64,000 bases of DNA. It comes from Apostichopus japonicus (lineage: Eukaryota > Echinodermata > Holothuroidea > Aspidochirotida > Stichopodidae). How positions within the stretch are numbered: the first letter of the stretch is position 1; the number at the start of each line of letters is the position of its first letter. The DNA lies in NCBI RefSeq assembly GCF_037975245.1, contig NC_092562.1, positions 27,519,554-27,583,553 of the forward strand, written 5' to 3'. The position numbers and the translations under genes were made by a program. Below the pieces are notes generated by a model. It saw nothing but the letters and a program-made list of their open reading frames with translations. It did not search any database and was not told the DNA's origin. Positions 1 to 64,000 of the stretch are shown here, in pieces.

Positions 1-433
1 AGTAATTTAAACCTTCCTATAAGCACTATAGTTTCAAATGCCAGTTTCAAATGCCAGCTAATAGGACCAGATGCATTTTCTTCAATTCACTTGACATGTT
101 TGGAAAGAAACATTTCATGACCACCATGAGAAAGTGATCAACCAGTTTCAATAGTGAACCTGCATACTTTTAAATGTTGTTTCCTTCAAGTATCAATTGT
201 GTATTGCATTGAAAAATAATCATTTTTGACAATTCTTTGATTTTCAACCTCTGTTTCTGAGATGCCAAACAGTCAACAGTTGATTCAATTCATCAGAAAT
301 GTTCTGTTTAGTGTAGACATAGATAGTCACCTGTACACAACATAGTGTTACGGAGGTTTATGATTGTTCATAATATAAATATCTTCACTTGAATTTCCTC
401 TCAGGTTTAACAAAGATATTGTCAGAAGAAAAG
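1..433. other. Upstream flank / putative 5' region
   Basis: AT-rich; no TATA box or initiator that I can defend. An acceptor-like CTCTCAG ends at 404, so a non-coding first exon may lie left of the window. Confidence 0.4.
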
Positions 434-59255
<58,822 letters not shown>

Positions 59256-60120
59256 AGAAGGATGCAGAAAGTTACACTCTTGGATTTACCTATATTGTAC
59301 CCAGAATATAATGGAGGCATAGTATTAACGGATTTTCGTTTGTCATGATTCGGGACTTCTTGACAGCTACGTTTCTCAGAATTTTTTTCTACTTTCCAGA
59401 GAAAATTTTTATACTTCAGCTTACAGATTATATAGCAGGTTACTTGAAATTAGAAGGAGTAATAATTAAAAAAGAAACTGTTTTGTTAATCAAAATTCTA
59501 TTTTAATATGTTTCCACATTGCAATGTGTTCTTGTGCATTATTTTATATCAAAAATATTTTTGAAGCAGTTGCAAGTCATTTCCAGAATGAAGAAATACT
59601 TTGTTTACATGTCACATCATAATACTTAAGGTATTCCAGGCTTGCCAATACCTGTGTGGTGTGACCTGTAGGTAATGGCCACTTTGCATTGTGAAATATA
59701 AATTTCTTTCATTACGATTAACAAAGATGCATACAAATTATGATTTTGACATAATTATATTTTTACAGTGTTACAATAACCTTGCATACATATCAAACAG
59801 TGTCAATTTTAATTGCAAGTTTATAAAAAAAATTTGCATTTCTAATAGTGTTGTGGAACCTTTAAGGACTTTAGATTGAAGGTTGATAAAACATGATGAT
59901 TAGGTTTATATTTTCTTTCATTCTTCTGCTTCTATATTACATTAAATTGCTTATTGTATATATTTTTTTTTTATAATTTGCTTTTGTTTCATATCTTCTA
60001 GCTTTTGTTTTCAATTGGAGGCAGAATATATATTTTATTTCATCATATCATTCAAGAAATTACTGTAAATAAATCAAGATATTTTTAGTTTATCTTCATA
60101 CCCTTTGCCTATCATGTTAA
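59256..60120 (+). other. RPTP 3' untranslated region (extent inferred)
   Basis: AT-rich sequence with no continuing frame after the stop. The first clear AATAAA lies at 60068-60073, followed by T-rich sequence, so cleavage shortly after about 60090 is reasonable. Later sites cannot be excluded. Confidence 0.55.
60068..60073 (+). promoter_or_regulatory. Candidate polyadenylation signal AATAAA of the RPTP gene
   Basis: Exact AATAAA, about 810 nt after the stop codon, followed by a T-rich stretch. First exact hexamer I see downstream of the stop. Confidence 0.5.
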
Positions 60121-60753
60121 GATATACAGATACTCTAACCTGATTTCAAAACATTTCAAGAAATAATTTAGCCAGTATCACATCACAAAATGGTCAGAGT
60201 TTTACTACAAGTCCTGAAGCCAGAGCAGTTCTGAACACAGGGACCCATGATACTTTATAAAGAAATATTCTAAATCTTCCAACCTATCACATTAATTTGA
60301 ACACCAAGTTTTATTCCTGCAGTTAAAAATGTTTCTTAATTTGTTTTTCTTTCGTATACTACATTCCAGTTTTGCTTTTATGCTTCATCATTCTTACTGT
60401 TGTCTTCCAATTGAAAAAAAAAAAAATATTCTAAGGTTATCATTGAAATAGAAAAGGACAATATTAGAAACAACCCAAACTTTATGTTAGCTGAAATGTA
60501 TTAGAGAAATGAAAGAGATGATATCCTTGTACCCTGGCATAGGAATGTTTGCTTTATGTTAGCATTGTATCATTTAAATACAGTTTCGATGGATGTCATA
60601 TAAAAGTCTGGTTATATTTTTATTTTTACATGTCTCTGAGTGATATAATGCTTAGTACCTTTTAAAACAATAATAACAGTTTGACACATCAGATTTGTGT
60701 TCACACAGACACAGGTTCCAGCAGAAGCATGGCAGACACCAGTTCAGTTTAGG

Positions 60754-60861
60754 TACCTACCATACTGTAAGCAATCGATATCTCCAGTCACATATGATTG
60801 CAAGTTTGGTTTAATTATCTACCATACCATAAACAATCAATATCTTCTGTCACATATGATT
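60754..60861. repeat. Two-copy 62-bp direct repeat
   Basis: TACCTACCATACTGTAAGCA at 60754 and a diverged copy TATCTACCATACCATAAACA at 60816, both running on to CACATATGATT. Downstream of the RPTP 3'UTR. Confidence 0.7.
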
Positions 60862-61095
60862 TAAATGCTAAGAAATGCTTTAAACTTTAAATACTTGCAA
60901 ACAGTATTGGTATGTACTGTCAAATGTCATGCTTCCTGAATGGACTTAATGGTTGTTCATTAAAAATATTTACAATTTCCCAGTTTGTAATATATGTACA
61001 ACTTCTTTTCTGAGTATGGATAAGCAGGTAATTGTAGTATATTGTTTCAAGAAAGACTATACATGTATAGGGTGGGGGATCTGGGTGGAGACTAT

Positions 61096-61202
61096 ATAAT
61101 ATATATATATAATATATATATATATAATATATATATACATACATACACACATACATACACACACACACACTTACATACATACATGCACACATACACGCAT
61201 AC

Positions 61203-61238
<36 letters not shown>
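61096..61238. repeat. Compound TA / TACA / CA microsatellite
   Basis: Alternating TA blocks around a CATA and CA core. Frames through it (Tyr-Ile and Cys-Met-Tyr-Val repeats) are not genes. Confidence 0.95.
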
Positions 61239-61241
<3 letters not shown>

Positions 61242-63587
61242 GAGACAAAAGCAGAGAAATAAGATATGACTAACAATTGACATAAAAGGAGTATTAGAAA
61301 TCATCAAGAATTGATTTTTTTTTTTTTGTGATTTAAACATATAAGCAGAACTGAGAACCTGTTTTACTTACATAAGTGCCTTTTTAACAACGTATACAGT
61401 AGATATATTAATGACATTGCAAGACTCACAAGAGACGGGGGAGGGTCTTAGACCATGATCAACAAGTGACAACAATAGCTCAAATAATTTAGGGCATAAA
61501 TCAATTTGTGAAAATATTGTAGGACTCCCCATTTCCTAACATTTCAATCGTCGTAGACATTTTCTTAAATACCTAAAGTGAGTTTTAATAAACTCAAATG
61601 TCAAATCTGTAACTGAACGTGTACGAAAAGAAATTAATTGGATCTTTTGTATTAATTCTCACATGACCGGCCTCAAAAAAGACTTGGGACCCCTAAACAA
61701 CTCCCAGTTCTACAAAAATATGTGATCCGTTCTTTCTTCAGTCCTTAATCTTCTTCCTGTATAGGCTAGATTTATTTGGTATTAATTTCATCAGTGCCCT
61801 CATACTTATCTAGCATCATACTTTCTTATGTTACATTTTGTACTTTTCATTTCGCTGCCAATTGTTGCGGAAAAAGGTCCAAGGGGAACCAAATATTACA
61901 AATGTATATATTATAGCAGTACTACTTATTTGTCAATTATGAGTCATATCTTATTCCTATGCTTATGTCTAATAATATTTTCTTTTGGAGTAAACAAGGA
62001 TTTTCTTTTTATGAATTAAAGATAAAATATATAGTAAAAATTAGCATATATGGCAAAAATACATATGTATATAATAATAATCTAGAAGTAAGCAATCTAT
62101 TTCAGGAGAAAAATGTTTTCATTTACATTTCAGGATCAAATATGTTTGTTTAAAAATTCATTTTGAAATAAAAATGCAACTCAAAAAGGTGCTTTACGTT
62201 ATCAAGGTTTTAATCTATTCTTGGACAGTTGTTGAAACAGAAGCCAAGCTCTTTTTTATAAAGAACAATATGAAAGAACTGTTTTTAACTGAATTAACAG
62301 CTACTGTTAGTACCAGAGTAAGAAACATGATTTATTCATGCACTAACTGATATTCGAATACCATATGGAATGCTGACAAACATCAAACACCAGGTACTAC
62401 CGCACTGTAAAAGTCATAAAACACCATATTACATTGCAAATCCATTGAGACATTACCCTATAACACTCATTAATTTCAAAAGTTGAAGCTACTTGTTTCC
62501 AATATATTTTCATGTAATCAAAGGTTTCTATTCTTTAAATGTATTTATCATGAGCATAAATTTACATTAACTAGTAGAAAGTTTAGCCTTTAGTATTTAA
62601 TGTTAAAATTCCATTCTGGGTATCAGAAAAGCAAGCTTAAACCAAGAACCTTTCCCGATGTTCTTTGATTGATAGTTAACCTAAATGGTTACTATATAGA
62701 CCAATGTATTCCCAGCTTCGCATGTAACTTTTACTAACTTGGTAAAGGTATGTCTGCTCTGCTTAGATGTTGCCATATGTTGGCTCTGGTGAATCCACCT
62801 TCAATAGGAGATGACAGAGATCGTAATCATCCTGAGAATACAATTGCAACAGATACAACTATAACGTCCCATTAAAGAGAGAAACAACATATTGGTCTTC
62901 CTTTGTAATCACTGCTTTTATTATGTACAAATAACCGTTTTGGAAAGGAACATACCTAATAGGCTAAATTCTACAAATCCACTAACCTGTAAAGGAAATG
63001 TATTAACCAAGCATTTACCTCATATACTTACGCTTTATACTATAATACTACCACCAAGTTGGTAAAGTCATTAAACGGATGGGTGGTGTGGCTACCATCC
63101 ATCCAGGCCGACTCCTTCCTCTTTAGGATCCACTTCCGTTACATGGCTAGTGTCAGCGAGAAGCTACTCAGCGAACAAGGTGAGGGTTGGTACATATAAC
63201 CAAGGCATAAGTAAGAAGGACAGGAGACCTTAGTAATAATATACGATCTTTTTAAGGAATTTATATACAGCTCACCTTACTGAGTTTGAGAATCATCTCT
63301 CTTGTATGTATGTATGTATTTTTTTTTTATTTGAGTAGGTTGCTCTCCATGCACTCCTGTCTTCAGACCGGGACCAATATTAGGGATAACGTTCACGTTG
63401 GTGTGTGTGGGTGCATGTGAAGAGATAACTATGGCTTCTCACTTTCCAAAGAGATGTTCCATAGTGGGGCTGGGTGGGTTAGCATATGTGAGGTAAGTGC
63501 GTGGTTACCAAAATCACAAACCAGGTAAGTAGTTTCGGGGAACTTATAACACACAATTACCTCATATAAATATGCATTCATACTAGC
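61239..63587. other. Downstream flank
   Basis: No gene recognised. 63060-63210 is less AT-rich (CATCCATCCAGGCCGACTCC) and may be an outer part of the DIRS-like element at the edge, but I cannot show this. Confidence 0.4.
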
Positions 63588-63999
63588 AATGTTGGGGAGG
63601 TCCTTCCCGAAACACTACTGCTCTACCAAAGGAGCCCTCTGCTGAAACTGTTTGGCAAGTAACATGACACAAAGGTGAGGGAGTTTTCCATGACGCAGCC
63701 TTTATGATTTCTTCCATTGAGATGTAAGACCTGGATATGGCGTTGGCCCCAACGTCATTAGCTGTTGCCAGTTTTTTGTCTGTTGAGTAGGACTTGATTA
63801 GATTGAAAATCCAACTCAACGGAGTCAGTTTGAGGTTGTGGTAAAGGAATATCTTGGTAGGATGAATGGCCTCTGTGGCGTACTGACTGGTTTAATTTTC
63901 TATAGGTACCACTTTAGTGCCCTGACTGGACAACAAAGTTTGCCTTCTGTCATGGACGATATAGAGGCTAGTGTTGGGAGGAAGATTTCCTCTGGGGTA
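63588..63999 (-). pseudogene. DIRS-like tyrosine recombinase fragment, broken
   Basis: On the minus strand, from the right edge, reads CCPVRALKWYL, a stop, PQRPFILPRYSFTTTS, stops, then DVGANAISRSYISMEEIIKAASW. About position 63670 the frame shifts: one frame gives KTPSPLCHVTC, the next gives TFVSCYL. CPVRALKWYL and S-x-E-E-I-I-K-A-A-S-W..TF.S.YL are the pattern of DIRS-type retroelement tyrosine recombinases. Several stops and the shift make it a dead copy; it may continue past the window edge. Confidence 0.7.
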
Positions 64000-64000
64000 A

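Noticed and set aside
60920-61340. Cys/Met/Tyr/Val and Tyr/Ile/Thr/His repeat frames
   Set aside because: Compound TA/CA/CATA microsatellite.

Overview
The window is animal nuclear DNA. It is AT-rich, with long GT-AG introns, many (TA)n and triplet microsatellites, and small non-autonomous DNA transposons. The gene content and repeat style suggest a non-vertebrate deuterostome, most likely an echinoderm (perhaps a sea cucumber). That placement is inference; nothing in the sequence proves it.

Almost the whole window is one plus-strand gene of 30 coding exons, from an ATG at 434 to a TAA at 59255. Every exon junction I placed keeps GT/AG and reading phase, giving a 1470-residue single-pass receptor. 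Its outside half has the layout of the vertebrate Tie1/Tie2 (angiopoietin) receptors: signal peptide, two N-terminal Ig-like domains, an EGF-like block (four repeats here, three in Tie), a third Ig-like domain, three fibronectin III domains and a membrane span. The inside half is not a kinase. It is a tandem receptor tyrosine phosphatase (PTP): an intact D1 (WPD loop, HCSAGVGRTG) and a degenerate D2 (HCRNGVGHTG, no WPD). A Tie-type ectodomain on a phosphatase, the opposite enzymatic polarity, is the main result. Two Tyr-x-Asn sites (Y900 after the membrane, Y1467 three residues before the C-terminus) look like SH2 docking sites; the second recalls the YANF tail of PTP-alpha.

Layout: 1-433 upstream; 434-509 signal peptide; 5595-7047 Ig1 and Ig2; 8901-17506 EGF1-4; 18078-18371 Ig3; 20139-37017 FN3-1 to FN3-3; 38217-40443 membrane span and juxtamembrane; 41851-48166 PTP D1; 48599-59255 linker, PTP D2 and tail; then 3'UTR and flank, with a broken tyrosine-recombinase (DIRS-like) fragment on the minus strand at the right edge.

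The 13.6-kb intron between the two halves of the FN3 block holds a second, same-strand gene of six phase-1-linked exons (24074-31564, 155 residues), with a tandemly duplicated internal exon, a basic nuclear-localisation-like patch and a weakly SANT/Myb-like C-terminus. An AATAAA and an array of four hairpins follow it.

Mobile and repeated DNA: a 1.9-kb foldback element in intron 1 with a 6-bp target duplication; three hAT-like elements with exact or near 8-bp target duplications; a 1.7-kb inverted-repeat element; a 291-bp hairpin MITE; a Penelope-like remnant with a hammerhead-like motif; two higher-order minisatellites; a 363-bp tandem duplication; and a fourfold duplication of the tail of one PTP exon. 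I saw no tRNA, rRNA or CRISPR.
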